Source: Paracoccaceae bacterium (lineage in GTDB: Bacteria; Pseudomonadota; Alphaproteobacteria; Rhodobacterales; Rhodobacteraceae). From it: a stretch of DNA of 58,323 bases. Shown here piece by piece: positions 33,415 through 41,960 of the stretch. Every line of letters starts with the position of its first letter. The stretch's first letter is position 1. The position numbers and the translations under genes were made by a program. The DNA lies in assembly GCA_027484915.1 (NCBI GenBank), contig JAIXSA010000111.1, forward strand, positions 1 through 58,323, given 5' to 3'. The notes beneath the pieces are model-generated. The model made no database searches. It was not told the DNA's origin and saw only the letters and a program-made list of their open reading frames with translations.

Positions 33415-34788
33415 ATGCGTGGATGGCTTCTGTCGGTGGTTGTGGTGCTGGTTGGGCTTGGTGCGCCGCAAGATGCCAGGGCCGAGACTCTCGCCGATGC
33501 CCTGATTGCCGCCTACAAGACCTCGAACCTTCTGGACCAGAACCGCGCCGTGCTGCGCGCGACTGATGAGGGCGTCGCCGAGGCTGTCTCGGCCCTGCGC
33601 CCGGTGGTCAGCTACACGCTGCAGGGCGGCTGGCAACGGGCCGAAGTGGTGGGGCTGCTTGGACCCGCGGTCAATGAGGGCCTGTCCGCCTCGCTGTCCC
33701 TCAGCGCCGAACTCACCATCTTCGACGGCGGACGCCGTCAGCTTGGCATCGCCATCGCCAAGGAAAGCGTGCTGGCAACCCGCCAGGCGCTGATCGATGT
33801 CGAGCAAAGCGTGCTTCTGTCCGCCGTGCGCGCCTATGTCGACGTGCGCCTTGCGCAAGAGGTCGTGGCGCTGCGGCAGTCGAACCTGCGGCTCATCACG
33901 CAGGAACTGCGCGCCTCGCAGGACCGCTTCGACGTGGGCGAGATCACCCGCACCGACGTCTCTATCGCCGAAGCCCGGCTTGCCGCGTCGCGGGCGGCGC
34001 TGGCGGCCGCCGAAGGGCAGCTGATGATTGCGCGCGAGGCCTACAAGGCGGCGACCGGCGCTTACCCCGGCAACCTAGCCGCGTTGCCGAAGGCCCCCGC
34101 CCTGCCGGGCACGATGGAGGAAGCGCAGGCCGTGGCGCGCGCGACCCATCCCTCGATCCGCCAGGCGCAACATCAGGTTACCGTGGCCGATCTGCAAGTC
34201 GACGTCGCCGAAGCCGCGCGCCTGCCGACCGTCGGTCTTGGCGCCACGCTGCGCACGGATGATCAGGACCTGCAGTCCCAGTCGCTTGGCCTGACGATGA
34301 ACCAGACGATCTACGCCGGTGGGCGGCTTTCGTCCCTTCAGCGCCGTGCACTTGCCGGCAAGGACGCCGCCCGGGCCGGGTTGCAGCAGACGGCTGTCAT
34401 CGTGGTGCAGAACGTGGGCGTGGCCTGGGCGAACCTGGCCGTGGCCGCGGCCTCGATCGAAGCGTCCGACCTTCAGATCCGCGCGGCACAGGCTGCCTTC
34501 GATGGCGTCCGCGAGGAAGCGGCAGCAGGCACCCGTACGACCCTTGACGTGCTGGATGCCGAGCAGGAACTGCTGGATGCCCGCAATGCCCGGCTCGAGG
34601 CTGAGGCGCAGCGCTATGTCGCGGTCTACCAGGTGCTGGCGACGATGGGCCTCTTGACGGTGGACCACCTGCAACTGGGGATTCCGACCTACGATCCCGA
34701 GGCGTACTACGGCGCGGTCGAGAAGGCTCCGTCGCATTCGGTGCAAGGAAAGAAGCTTGATCGCATCCTGGAAAAGATCGGCAACTGA
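33415..34788 (+). CDS. tolC: TolC-family outer membrane efflux protein
   Basis: 457 aa with a signal peptide (MRGWLLSVVVVLVGLGAPQDARAET, cleavage after ARA). Two internally related OEP repeats of long helices and short beta segments are seen: ETLADALIAAYKTSNLLDQNRAVLRATDEGVA and later ATHPSIRQAQHQVTVADLQVDVAEAARLPTVGLGATL. The trimeric channel connects inner-membrane pumps and type I secretion to the outside. ATG at 33415 follows GGCAGGA; upstream in-frame codons are not conserved in character. Between pcm and a PopZ-like gene, an order I recall from other alphaproteobacteria. Confidence 0.92.
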   Translation: MRGWLLSVVVVLVGLGAPQDARAETLADALIAAYKTSNLLDQNRAVLRATDEGVAEAVSALRPVVSYTLQGGWQRAEVVGLLGPAVNEGLSASLSLSAELTIFDGGRRQLGIAIAKESVLATRQALIDVEQSVLLSAVRAYVDVRLAQEVVALRQSNLRLITQELRASQDRFDVGEITRTDVSIAEARLAASRAALAAAEGQLMIAREAYKAATGAYPGNLAALPKAPALPGTMEEAQAVARATHPSIRQAQHQVTVADLQVDVAEAARLPTVGLGATLRTDDQDLQSQSLGLTMNQTIYAGGRLSSLQRRALAGKDAARAGLQQTAVIVVQNVGVAWANLAVAAASIEASDLQIRAAQAAFDGVREEAAAGTRTTLDVLDAEQELLDARNARLEAEAQRYVAVYQVLATMGLLTVDHLQLGIPTYDPEAYYGAVEKAPSHSVQGKKLDRILEKIGN

Positions 34789-34877
34789 TCCGCCGCCCCC
34801 CGCCAAATCCGAGTTTTCTGTTGCCTTGCTTGGGCTTGGCGCGCTAAGTTAACATTCTAGGAAACGCAAGCAAGCGG

Positions 34878-35786
34878 ATGCTCCTGATGGCGGGACCTTT
34901 AAGCTCGGAGGAGATCGAGGATGTTGTCTCCTCGGTGCGGCGGCTTGTTTCGAACGAGCTGTCGCCCCGGCGTCTTAGCCGCGACCTGAATGGCGACCGC
35001 CTGATCCTGACCCCTTCGCTGCGCGTGGTTTCGGAAACCAGCCCGCTGGCGCCTCTGGTGCTGGAGGAACGCGTCGAAGAGCCATCGACGCCCGATGCCC
35101 AGCCCGTCATCTCTGAGCCGTTGCAGACGCCCGCCGACACTGAGGCCGCAGTGATCGAGGCGGAATGGGAAGACGAGCTTTGGGTCGAGCCTGAATCGGC
35201 CCCGCTGGGCGAGGTCGCACTGGCTGCCGAGGAGGCCGAAGTGCTGGGACCGGTGTTCGAACCTGACGCGTGGCCGACCGACGCGCCCGCCATGGTCGAC
35301 ACCGAACCCGATTTGCCCGAGGATCGCCCTGTTGCACCGGATCTGCGCTTGCGGGCCGAAAGTCTTGCCGCGCGTCTTGCCGCTGGGGCAGTGGTCGATG
35401 AGCCGCTGACCGACACCAGTCGGCCCATCACGACCGAAACGGCGGCCGAATTGGATGCCGACATAGCAGAAGCCGCAGATGCAGGGCTTTACGCCCCCGG
35501 GGGCGTTGGTCCGTCCGAGGCGGCGCCGGATGACGTGCTGGTCCTGTCCGCCGCTCTCGCGGTCGCTGCAACGGTGCAGGACACGGCGCCCAGGATGCCT
35601 ACCGAGATCATCGATGCCGATGGAACGCCGCTTACTGTTCTGGACGAAGCGGCGCTGCAGGAAATCGTGCGCCAGATGATCCGCGAAGAGCTGCAGGGCG
35701 ACCTTGGTGAGCGTATCACGCGCAATGTCCGCAAGCTGGTGCGCGCCGAGATCAACCGAGCGCTTATCGCGCGGGACCTGGACTAA
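34878..35786 (+). CDS. PopZ/DUF2497-like polar organising protein candidate
   Basis: 302 aa in three parts. A short N-terminal helix with EEIEDVVSSVRRLVSNE (residues 11-27) resembles the EEILASIRRIIS motif of PopZ. A ~220-residue acidic, Pro/Ala-rich disordered-looking middle follows, then a C-terminal helical block (LDEAALQEIVRQMIREEL...VRKLVRAEINRAL, last ~48 residues) similar in pattern to the PopZ multimerisation helices. In Caulobacter PopZ forms a polar matrix that holds ParB and cell-cycle kinases. The pcm-tolC-this gene order matches the popZ locus as I recall it; valS, which usually follows, is absent here. Alternative start ATG at 34887. Confidence 0.6.
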   Translation: MLLMAGPLSSEEIEDVVSSVRRLVSNELSPRRLSRDLNGDRLILTPSLRVVSETSPLAPLVLEERVEEPSTPDAQPVISEPLQTPADTEAAVIEAEWEDELWVEPESAPLGEVALAAEEAEVLGPVFEPDAWPTDAPAMVDTEPDLPEDRPVAPDLRLRAESLAARLAAGAVVDEPLTDTSRPITTETAAELDADIAEAADAGLYAPGGVGPSEAAPDDVLVLSAALAVAATVQDTAPRMPTEIIDADGTPLTVLDEAALQEIVRQMIREELQGDLGERITRNVRKLVRAEINRALIARDLD

Positions 35787-35800
35787 GACCCTTATCCACA

Positions 35801-35827
35801 AATGAAAACGCGCCCCGTCGGGGCGCG
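35801..35827 (-). terminator. intrinsic terminator between convergent genes
   Basis: Perfect 8-bp stem CGCGCCCC/GGGGCGCG with a GTC loop; on the minus strand it is followed by TTTTCATT. It serves the DUF6280-like gene and, less efficiently, the PopZ-like gene from the other side. Confidence 0.8.
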
Positions 35828-35851
35828 CATCTGTCGTCGCAGTAAAGCTAG

Positions 35852-36178
35852 TCAGGCGGCTTCGGCCTGATCCAGCTCCAGTGCATGGCGACGCTCGGAT
35901 TCCTCGCGGCTCAGCGCGACCGAGGTGCGAACACCCTTCGAGACGAATTCCATCAGGCCCTTCACGACACGCTCGTTCGGGTCGATCCCGGCGCAGGACA
36001 GCACTTCACGGCCGTCGCGCGAACGCGCCCAGCGGGCGATCTGGTCCGGACCGTTGCCATACTTCTTGTCGTCGGCAATGGCGTCGTCCAAGGCCGCCAG
36101 AACCACGGCGGCAAAAAGTTTGCGTGCACGCTGCCCCTGCTCGAAATTGAAGGCGGTGCTATCGATGGTGTCACGCAT
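35852..36178 (-). CDS. DUF6280-like conserved small protein
   Basis: 108 aa, helical and charged, no signal or membrane segment. Characteristic text: STAFNFEQGQRARKLFAAVVLAALDDAIADDKKYGNGPDQIARWARSRDG and a C-terminal VALSREESERR. I recall this as a Rhodobacterales-wide family without assigned function (DUF6280 is my best name). The start ATG giving MRDTIDS is preceded by AGGAAT; a longer reading to 36289 has no ribosome site. Bounded downstream by an intrinsic terminator; the 211-bp gap upstream holds its promoter but no gene. Confidence 0.75.
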   Translation of the reverse strand: MRDTIDSTAFNFEQGQRARKLFAAVVLAALDDAIADDKKYGNGPDQIARWARSRDGREVLSCAGIDPNERVVKGLMEFVSKGVRTSVALSREESERRHALELDQAEAA

Positions 36179-36389
36179 CGGGGATTCCTTTTTTCTTGCT
36201 CTTGTCTTTCGCGGCGTTCGTGGGTTGTAGCGGTTTGGTCGCGATTCGGGCTGACCGCATTTGGAATGACTGCTATGCGCGCGCTGCATAGCTTATTCCG
36301 GGCCATACTGTATATAGTCGTCTCGATCCCCCGAACAAAGCGAGATATGGGGGAAACCGCCAGTCTTTCAACCTTTGGTTTGCAATTTG

Positions 36390-37178
36390 TTACGGGTCCG
36401 CGCGCCACGTCTGTGCTGGTGCCGCGCTATCCAGCCGGACCGTGGCGCTACCAGCCTGCAAGGCCTGTCCGGCGCGTTCCAGACGCAGATGCGCGATGGC
36501 CCGGCCCCCCGACTGGGTGAACAGGGTCCCAGCCGGCTTGCCATCCGCGAGGATTTCCGTTCCCACCGGCGCGCTGCCTTCGACTGCAACCCGCACCAGA
36601 CCCTTGCGCAACTCGGTCTTGTGCTTCATCCGCGCGGTGACCTCCTGGCCGACGTAGCAGCCCTTGCGGAAGTCGACACCGTGCAGGCGTTCGAAACCTG
36701 CCTCCAGGATATACGTGTCGTCGGGTACCAACTCGATCCCGCTTTCGGGGATCACATGCTCGACCCGGATCGCATCCCAGTCGACCGGGACCGAAGGCAT
36801 CGCTTCGTCGGCATAAAGCCGCCAGCCAAGCGCGGGATGGCGCGGATCGGGTAGGGCTCCCTCGAGCAGTTCGCCCCGTCCGCGGCTGACGGTAAGGGGC
36901 GACGGCTGGATCTGCACATCGGCCCGCAGCCGGTAAAGGGTCAGCCGCCGCAGGGTATCGGCGGCGAGCGGGGTAGCAATGTCGATCAGGCAGTGTCCAT
37001 CCGGCAGGTGCACCACGAAGAAGTCCGCAAGATATTTGCCCTGCGGCGTCAGAAGGGCCGCCCAGACGATGCCGGGTGCTGTCTCCAGCGGCCTCAGGTC
37101 GTTCGAGACCAGACCCTGCAGGAAGGTCAGGGCGTCCTTGCCGGACAGGCTCCAGAGCGTGCGGTCGGGATAGGTCAT
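36390..37178 (-). CDS. ygfZ: folate-binding YgfZ-family protein (Fe-S/tRNA modification factor)
   Basis: 262 aa GcvT-like fold. The diagnostic motif KGCYVGQEVTARMKHK is present (~residue 173-188; the cysteine is functionally important in YgfZ/IBA57). N-terminal LSGKDALTFLQGLVSNDL and PQGKYLADFFV are typical. These proteins use folate to help maintain Fe-S enzymes such as MiaB. Single ATG start; 39 bp downstream of the exporter gene stop on the same strand, so possibly co-transcribed after its own promoter. Confidence 0.9.
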   Translation of the reverse strand: MTYPDRTLWSLSGKDALTFLQGLVSNDLRPLETAPGIVWAALLTPQGKYLADFFVVHLPDGHCLIDIATPLAADTLRRLTLYRLRADVQIQPSPLTVSRGRGELLEGALPDPRHPALGWRLYADEAMPSVPVDWDAIRVEHVIPESGIELVPDDTYILEAGFERLHGVDFRKGCYVGQEVTARMKHKTELRKGLVRVAVEGSAPVGTEILADGKPAGTLFTQSGGRAIAHLRLERAGQALQAGSATVRLDSAAPAQTWRADP

Positions 37179-37217
37179 GGCCGCAAGTCTAGGGGCGCGA
37201 CGCGGCGGGCGGAAGCC

Positions 37218-38969
37218 TCAGTCACGCAGTTGTGCCTCGTGAAGTTGCGCATAAAGCCCGCGCCGCGCCATAAGTTGGTCGTGGGTGCCTTCCTCGATCA
37301 GCCGCCCCTGGTCGAGCACGATTATCTTGTCGGCCCCCATCACCGTCGAAAGCCGGTGCGCGATGACCAGCGTCGTCCGGCCGGACTGTGCCCGCGACAG
37401 CGCCGCCGAGACGGCCGCCTCAGTCCGGGTGTCCAGGGCTGAGGTCGCCTCGTCCAGCAGCAGGACAGGCGCATCTGCCAGAAGCGCGCGCGCTATGGCG
37501 ACCCGCTGCCGCTGCCCGCCCGACAGCGCCGAGCCGCGCGTGCCGACAGGGGTCTCCAGCCCCTGCGGCATCCCGGACAGGAAGGCCGTCACCTCGGCAT
37601 CCTCCAGCACCTGCGACAGCCGCTGAGGATCGCGGTCGGTGCGCCCCAGAAGCAGATTCTCCAGCAAAGTCTCGTCAAAAAGCGCGGCATCCTGGCTGAC
37701 CGAGGCCAGCAGCCTTCGCTGGTCTGACAGGCTCATCTCCTGGACGTCCACGCCACCGATCAGGATGCGGCCGGCCTGCGGTTCGATCAGGGCCGAGATC
37801 AGCTGGAACACCGTGGACTTGCCCGCGCCCGACGACCCCACCAGCGCAGTGACCTTGCCCGCTTCGGCAGTGAAGCTCAGCCCGCGCAGGACCGGGCGGT
37901 CGGGATAGGTGAAGGTCACGTTCTCGAACCGGATCTCCGGCGCGCCGGGCGTGGGAAGGGCGCGGCTTTGCGAAGGCCGGGTACCGGCTGGTTTCGTGTC
38001 AAACAGCGTGAAGACCCGCTCCAGGCTCGCCTCGGCCACCTGCCATTGCCCGGCAAGGTCGCTAAGCCGCCGGATCGGCTGGAAGGTCAGCGCCATCGCC
38101 GTGAAGAAGGACATGAATTCGCCCGTCGTGCGCGTCCCCGCCGCCACCTCGGTTCCGCCCAGCATCAAGACGGCAAAGAACCCGATGCCGGTGATCACAT
38201 CGACCAGCGCCGGCATCCCGGCGCGGGCCAAGGCGGTCTTCTCCTCGGCCCGGATGATGGTCTGGATGATCCGCTGGAAACGCCCGGTCTGGTACTCCTC
38301 CATCCGGTTCAGCTTGACCTGCTGGATGCCGTGGAAGATCTCGTCCATCCGCGTGACCCGCAGTCCCGCCTGCTCGCGCGTCAGCATAGCCTTGCGGTGC
38401 AGGTAGCGCCGCAGAAGGTAGGCCGGAAGCAGCAAGAGCGGCGCCCCGACCATCGCGGCCAGGGTCCAAAGCGGGTCGATCATGACCGCGACGACGAACA
38501 GCCCGATCAGCGAGACAAGGTCGCGCCCGATGCCCCCGATGACCAGGATTGCGGCGCCCTGTGCGGCCAGCGTGTCGCCCTGAACCCGCTCGATCAGCGC
38601 GCCGGGCGAATGCTCTTGGTAGAAGCTTGCGTCCAGCGTCAGCAAGTGGCGCAGCAGGTCCACCTGCATCTTTCCGGCCGCCCGCTGGTTGACCCGCGCC
38701 AGCAGCCAGCGCCCCAGCACCGAGGTGATCGCCCGCAGCAGGAACAGCCCGAAGATTGCCCCACCGACCCAGATCAGCGCGCCGCTGCCCCCCGGTGCGA
38801 AGACGCGGTCGAACAGTGGCTCCAGCATGTAGGACAGCAGACCTAACGTCGATCCTTCGATCATCATGATCAGGAAGGCCAACGCCATCAGCGGCAGATG
38901 CGGTCGCAGGTAGGTCCGCCAGAACCGGGCGAAAAGCTCGCGAGAGGTGTAGGCGCGGGGCGGATGCAA
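37218..38969 (-). CDS. MsbA-like ABC exporter (fused membrane and ATPase domains)
   Basis: About 583 aa half-transporter. Six-helix ABC membrane domain (~30-320; LALMAFLIMMIEG-type first helix, RVNQRAAGKMQVDLLRHLL, EHSPGALIERVQGDT) followed by the ATPase domain with Walker A GSSGAGKST, SVSQDAALFDETLLENLLLG, signature LSGGQRQRVAIARALL, Walker B VLLLDEATSALD and the H-loop VIAHRLSTV. It resembles lipid A/drug exporters; the substrate cannot be specified. The start is unclear: TTG at 38969 is the most reasonable because further upstream codons overlap the divergent aminotransferase leader; no strong ribosome site is seen. Confidence 0.87.
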   Translation of the reverse strand: MHPPRAYTSRELFARFWRTYLRPHLPLMALAFLIMMIEGSTLGLLSYMLEPLFDRVFAPGGSGALIWVGGAIFGLFLLRAITSVLGRWLLARVNQRAAGKMQVDLLRHLLTLDASFYQEHSPGALIERVQGDTLAAQGAAILVIGGIGRDLVSLIGLFVVAVMIDPLWTLAAMVGAPLLLLPAYLLRRYLHRKAMLTREQAGLRVTRMDEIFHGIQQVKLNRMEEYQTGRFQRIIQTIIRAEEKTALARAGMPALVDVITGIGFFAVLMLGGTEVAAGTRTTGEFMSFFTAMALTFQPIRRLSDLAGQWQVAEASLERVFTLFDTKPAGTRPSQSRALPTPGAPEIRFENVTFTYPDRPVLRGLSFTAEAGKVTALVGSSGAGKSTVFQLISALIEPQAGRILIGGVDVQEMSLSDQRRLLASVSQDAALFDETLLENLLLGRTDRDPQRLSQVLEDAEVTAFLSGMPQGLETPVGTRGSALSGGQRQRVAIARALLADAPVLLLDEATSALDTRTEAAVSAALSRAQSGRTTLVIAHRLSTVMGADKIIVLDQGRLIEEGTHDQLMARRGLYAQLHEAQLRD

Positions 38970-39090
38970 CAGCTGGGCCTTTCGACGGACAATCCGGGGT
39001 TTAGCCCGAAAGCCACCCGGTCTCAAGTCAGGCGCATTGACGCTGCCCGCCGTCGGGCCTAGCCATGTCGGACAAGCGAAGGAGAGACGC

Positions 39091-40296
39091 ATGAGCCTTG
39101 CCAACGGCCGCCCCTACCTGGCCATTCCCGGCCCCTCGGTGATCCCTGACCGGGTGCTGCGTGCGATGCACCAAGGCTCGCCCAACATCTACGAAGGCCC
39201 GCTGATCGACATGGTGGCCTCGCTCTACCCCGATTTGCGCGCGGTCGCGGGGACCTCGGGGCATGTCGCGATGTACATTGGCAATGGTCACTCCGCATGG
39301 GAGGCGGCGAATGCCAACCTCTTCAACCGCGGCGACAAGGCTCTGGTGCTGGCGGTGGGTCAGTTCGGCCTGTCCTGGGCCAATTCCGCCCGCGCCATGG
39401 GGATCGAGGTCGAGGTGCTGGATTTCGGCAAGTCCGCCCCCGCCGACATGACCCGTGTCGAGGACGCGCTGCGGGCCGACAGCGGCCACCGCATCAAGGC
39501 GGTGCTGACGACGCATGTCGACACGGCCAGCACGATCAAGACCGACATTCCGTCTCTGCGGGCGGCGATGGATGCGGCGGGGCATCCCGCACTTCTGGCG
39601 GTCGACTGCATCGCTTCGCTTGGCTGCGACGAATTCCGGATGGATGACTGGGGTGTCGACGTCATGGTCGCGGCCTGCCAGAAGGGGCTGATGACGCCTC
39701 CCGGCATGGCCTTCGTCTGGTTCAGCGAAGCCGCCCGCCTGCGCAGCGGCAAGTCCGACCTCGCCACGCCCTACTGGGCCTGGGGCCCGCGCGCGGAACC
39801 CGAAGAGTTCTGGCATATCTGGGACGGCACCGCGCCGACGAGCCATCTTTATGGCCTGCGCGAGGCACTGGACATGATCCGTGAGGAAGGCCTGCCGAAC
39901 GTCTGGCGGAGGCACCACGTGCTGGCCAGCGCAGTCTGGGCGGCGTTCGACTGCTGGTCGGCGGGCAATCCGGCCATCGGGATGAACGTCTCCGACCCCG
40001 CGCACCGCGGCTGGTCCGTCACGGCGGCACGCTTTGGCGCCCCCCATGCCACGCGGCTGCGCGACTGGTGCGAGAAGCAGGCGGGCGTGACGCTGGGCAT
40101 CGGCCTGGGCATGGCACCCTCGACCGACCCGGCTTACCACGGCTTCCTGCGGGTCGCCCACATGGGCCATGTGAACGCGCATATGACCCTTGGCGCGCTG
40201 GCGGTGATGGAGGCGGGGCTTCACGCATTGGACATTCCGCACGGAGAAGGCGCCTTGGCCGCAGCGGCACAGGTGGTGGCCAAGGGTGCGCCATAG
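39091..40296 (+). CDS. class V aminotransferase (alanine/serine/aspartate--glyoxylate type)
   Basis: 401 aa fold-type I PLP enzyme. GPSVIPDRVLRAMHQGSPNIYEGPLIDM near the N-terminus, GNGHSAWEAANANL, VDCIASLGCDEFRMDDWGVDVMVAACQKGLMTPPGMAFVWF (the lysine of CQKG binds PLP) and the C-terminal RVAHMGHVNAHMTLGALAVMEAGL identify the glyoxylate-using branch. The amino donor is not certain. It resembles enzymes annotated serine- or alanine-glyoxylate transaminase and, more remotely, the BhcA aspartate-glyoxylate enzyme, but no bhcBCD genes are nearby. Start follows AAGGAGAG; divergent to the ABC exporter. Confidence 0.87.
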   Translation: MSLANGRPYLAIPGPSVIPDRVLRAMHQGSPNIYEGPLIDMVASLYPDLRAVAGTSGHVAMYIGNGHSAWEAANANLFNRGDKALVLAVGQFGLSWANSARAMGIEVEVLDFGKSAPADMTRVEDALRADSGHRIKAVLTTHVDTASTIKTDIPSLRAAMDAAGHPALLAVDCIASLGCDEFRMDDWGVDVMVAACQKGLMTPPGMAFVWFSEAARLRSGKSDLATPYWAWGPRAEPEEFWHIWDGTAPTSHLYGLREALDMIREEGLPNVWRRHHVLASAVWAAFDCWSAGNPAIGMNVSDPAHRGWSVTAARFGAPHATRLRDWCEKQAGVTLGIGLGMAPSTDPAYHGFLRVAHMGHVNAHMTLGALAVMEAGLHALDIPHGEGALAAAAQVVAKGAP

Positions 40297-40302
40297 CGCA
40301 CC

Positions 40303-41178
40303 CTATGCCTGCGCGCGCCGTTCGCGGACCGAGATGTAGATCGCCGATCCGATCAGGATCGCCACGCCGAGCACGGTCCAGCGGTCTGGCAGGTCGCCGA
40401 AGAACGCGTAGCCCAAGAGGGTCGCCATCACGATCTCGGTGAAGGCGAGGGGTGCCAGCATCGAGGCCTCGGCGTAGACATAGGCCTTGGTGATCAGCAC
40501 ATGGCCCAGCGTCGCGATGATCCCCAATGCGGCCAGCATCGCCCATTGCGTCGGGCTTGGCGGGGTCCACAGGAAGGGCAGCGCAAGCGTCATCAGCCCC
40601 GCCCCGATGGCCGAGGTCTGGAAGGTCAGCACCATCGCATCGGCCACCCCCGCCATCGCCCGGGTCATCACGAAGTAGGACCCCAGCGCCACGCCTGACC
40701 CAAGGGCGTAAAGCGTGCCGGGGTTCACCTCGACCAGGCCCGGCCGGATGATGATGAGCGTCCCCAGGAACCCCACGGCCACCGCCGCCCAGCGGCGCGG
40801 ACCGACCTTTTCGCGTAAGGCCAGCGCCGACAGGATCACGACGACCAGCGGATTGACGAAGAAGATCGCCAGCGCGTCCGCGATGGGCAGGTGTTTCAGC
40901 GATTGGAAAAACAGGAAGGTCGCCCCGAACAGCAGGACCGCCCGCGCCAGTTGCCGCAGGGGCTGCGCCGGACGGAACGCCCGCGCCCCCTCGGCCCGCA
41001 GCGCGAAGGGCAGCGTCATGAGACCACCGAACAACGCCCGCGCCCAGACCACGATCAGGATCGGCATCCCGGCCTGTCCCAGCTTCTTGGCGATCACGTC
41101 GATCGTGGGCAGGATCGCCATCGCCGCCAGCATGAAGCCGATGCCAAGTAGCGGGCGGGGCGGGCGCAAGGGGGGCAT
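40303..41178 (-). CDS. DMT-superfamily (EamA) transporter
   Basis: 291 aa with ten predicted helices forming two EamA repeats: the first begins GIGFMLAAMAILPTIDVIAKKL, the second GSGVALGSYFVMTRAMAGVADAMVLTF. ATFLFFQSLKHLPIADALAIFFVNPLVVVILSALAL and ITKAYVYAEASMLAPLAFTEIVMATLLGYAFFGD are typical drug/metabolite transporter elements. Substrate unknown. The ATG follows GAAGGA. Its stop is 7 bp from the convergent aminotransferase stop. Confidence 0.88.
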   Translation of the reverse strand: MPPLRPPRPLLGIGFMLAAMAILPTIDVIAKKLGQAGMPILIVVWARALFGGLMTLPFALRAEGARAFRPAQPLRQLARAVLLFGATFLFFQSLKHLPIADALAIFFVNPLVVVILSALALREKVGPRRWAAVAVGFLGTLIIIRPGLVEVNPGTLYALGSGVALGSYFVMTRAMAGVADAMVLTFQTSAIGAGLMTLALPFLWTPPSPTQWAMLAALGIIATLGHVLITKAYVYAEASMLAPLAFTEIVMATLLGYAFFGDLPDRWTVLGVAILIGSAIYISVRERRAQA

Positions 41179-41255
41179 GGTCAGTCCTTCGAAGTCGTGC
41201 CACGCTAGGGGGCAAGCCGGGCGCAAGCCTGCCCGTTTGCGACATGGGGTCAGGA

Positions 41256-41960
41256 ATGTGGCTTGAAACGCGCCAGCTGGAACCGGGCGTCTTCGTGACG
41301 CTGGAGCCTGCTGTCGACCCGATGTTCCGGGCCGCCATCGTCACGGTCCTTGGCCGCGACCGCGACCTGCAGCTCGACTTCGGCTGCGGCATCCGACCCC
41401 TGCGCCCTGCGCTGCCCCTCTCGGGCAGACCCGTCGTCGCGGTGGCAAGCCACGCCCATGTCGATCATATCGGCGGCTTCCACGAATTCCCCGACCGCCT
41501 GGGCCACGCCGCAGAAGCGCTTGGTTTCGCAGGTGATCCGGGGTTCGAAACCTTTGCGGATGAATTCCGCAGCTGGCCCCGCGTCGTCTCTGCCCAACCT
41601 CGCGACGGGTGGTCTATTGATCGCTGGTCGTTGCAACCGGCACCCCTGACCGGCACGCTGGACGAAGGCGACCGGATCGACCTTGGCGACCGTGTCCTTA
41701 CTGTCCTGCACCTTCCGGGCCATTCCCCCGGCGGCATCGGCCTTCTGGACGAAAAAGACGGCCTCTTCCTGACAGGCGATGCGATCTACGATGACGAGAT
41801 CCTGGACGACCTTCCAGGAGCGTCGATCCCCGACTATCTGCGCACGATGGATCGCCTGCGGGGGATCGGCTGCCGCCTGGCGATCGGTGGCCATGGGCCG
41901 GAAATGTCGCAGGCCCGGATGCAAGCGATCGCCGAAGACTACCTGCGCAAGCGCGGCTAG
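41256..41960 (+). CDS. MBL-fold metallohydrolase
   Basis: 234 aa metallo-beta-lactamase fold. Metal motif SHAHVDHIGGFHEF (HxHxDH), HLPGHSPGGIGLL (third metal histidine), FLTGDAIYDDE (bridging Asp) and IGGHGPEMS (last His). These bind two metals; the group includes glyoxalase II-like and thioesterase-like enzymes and no substrate can be read. ATG at 41256 or four codons earlier at 41244. The stop overlaps the convergent denD stop by 4 bp (CTAG). Confidence 0.85.
   Translation: MWLETRQLEPGVFVTLEPAVDPMFRAAIVTVLGRDRDLQLDFGCGIRPLRPALPLSGRPVVAVASHAHVDHIGGFHEFPDRLGHAAEALGFAGDPGFETFADEFRSWPRVVSAQPRDGWSIDRWSLQPAPLTGTLDEGDRIDLGDRVLTVLHLPGHSPGGIGLLDEKDGLFLTGDAIYDDEILDDLPGASIPDYLRTMDRLRGIGCRLAIGGHGPEMSQARMQAIAEDYLRKRG

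Noticed and set aside
39091-40296. BhcA of a beta-hydroxyaspartate cycle
   Set aside because: The fold branch is similar but no bhcB, bhcC or bhcD genes are nearby, so only the general class V glyoxylate-type call is made.
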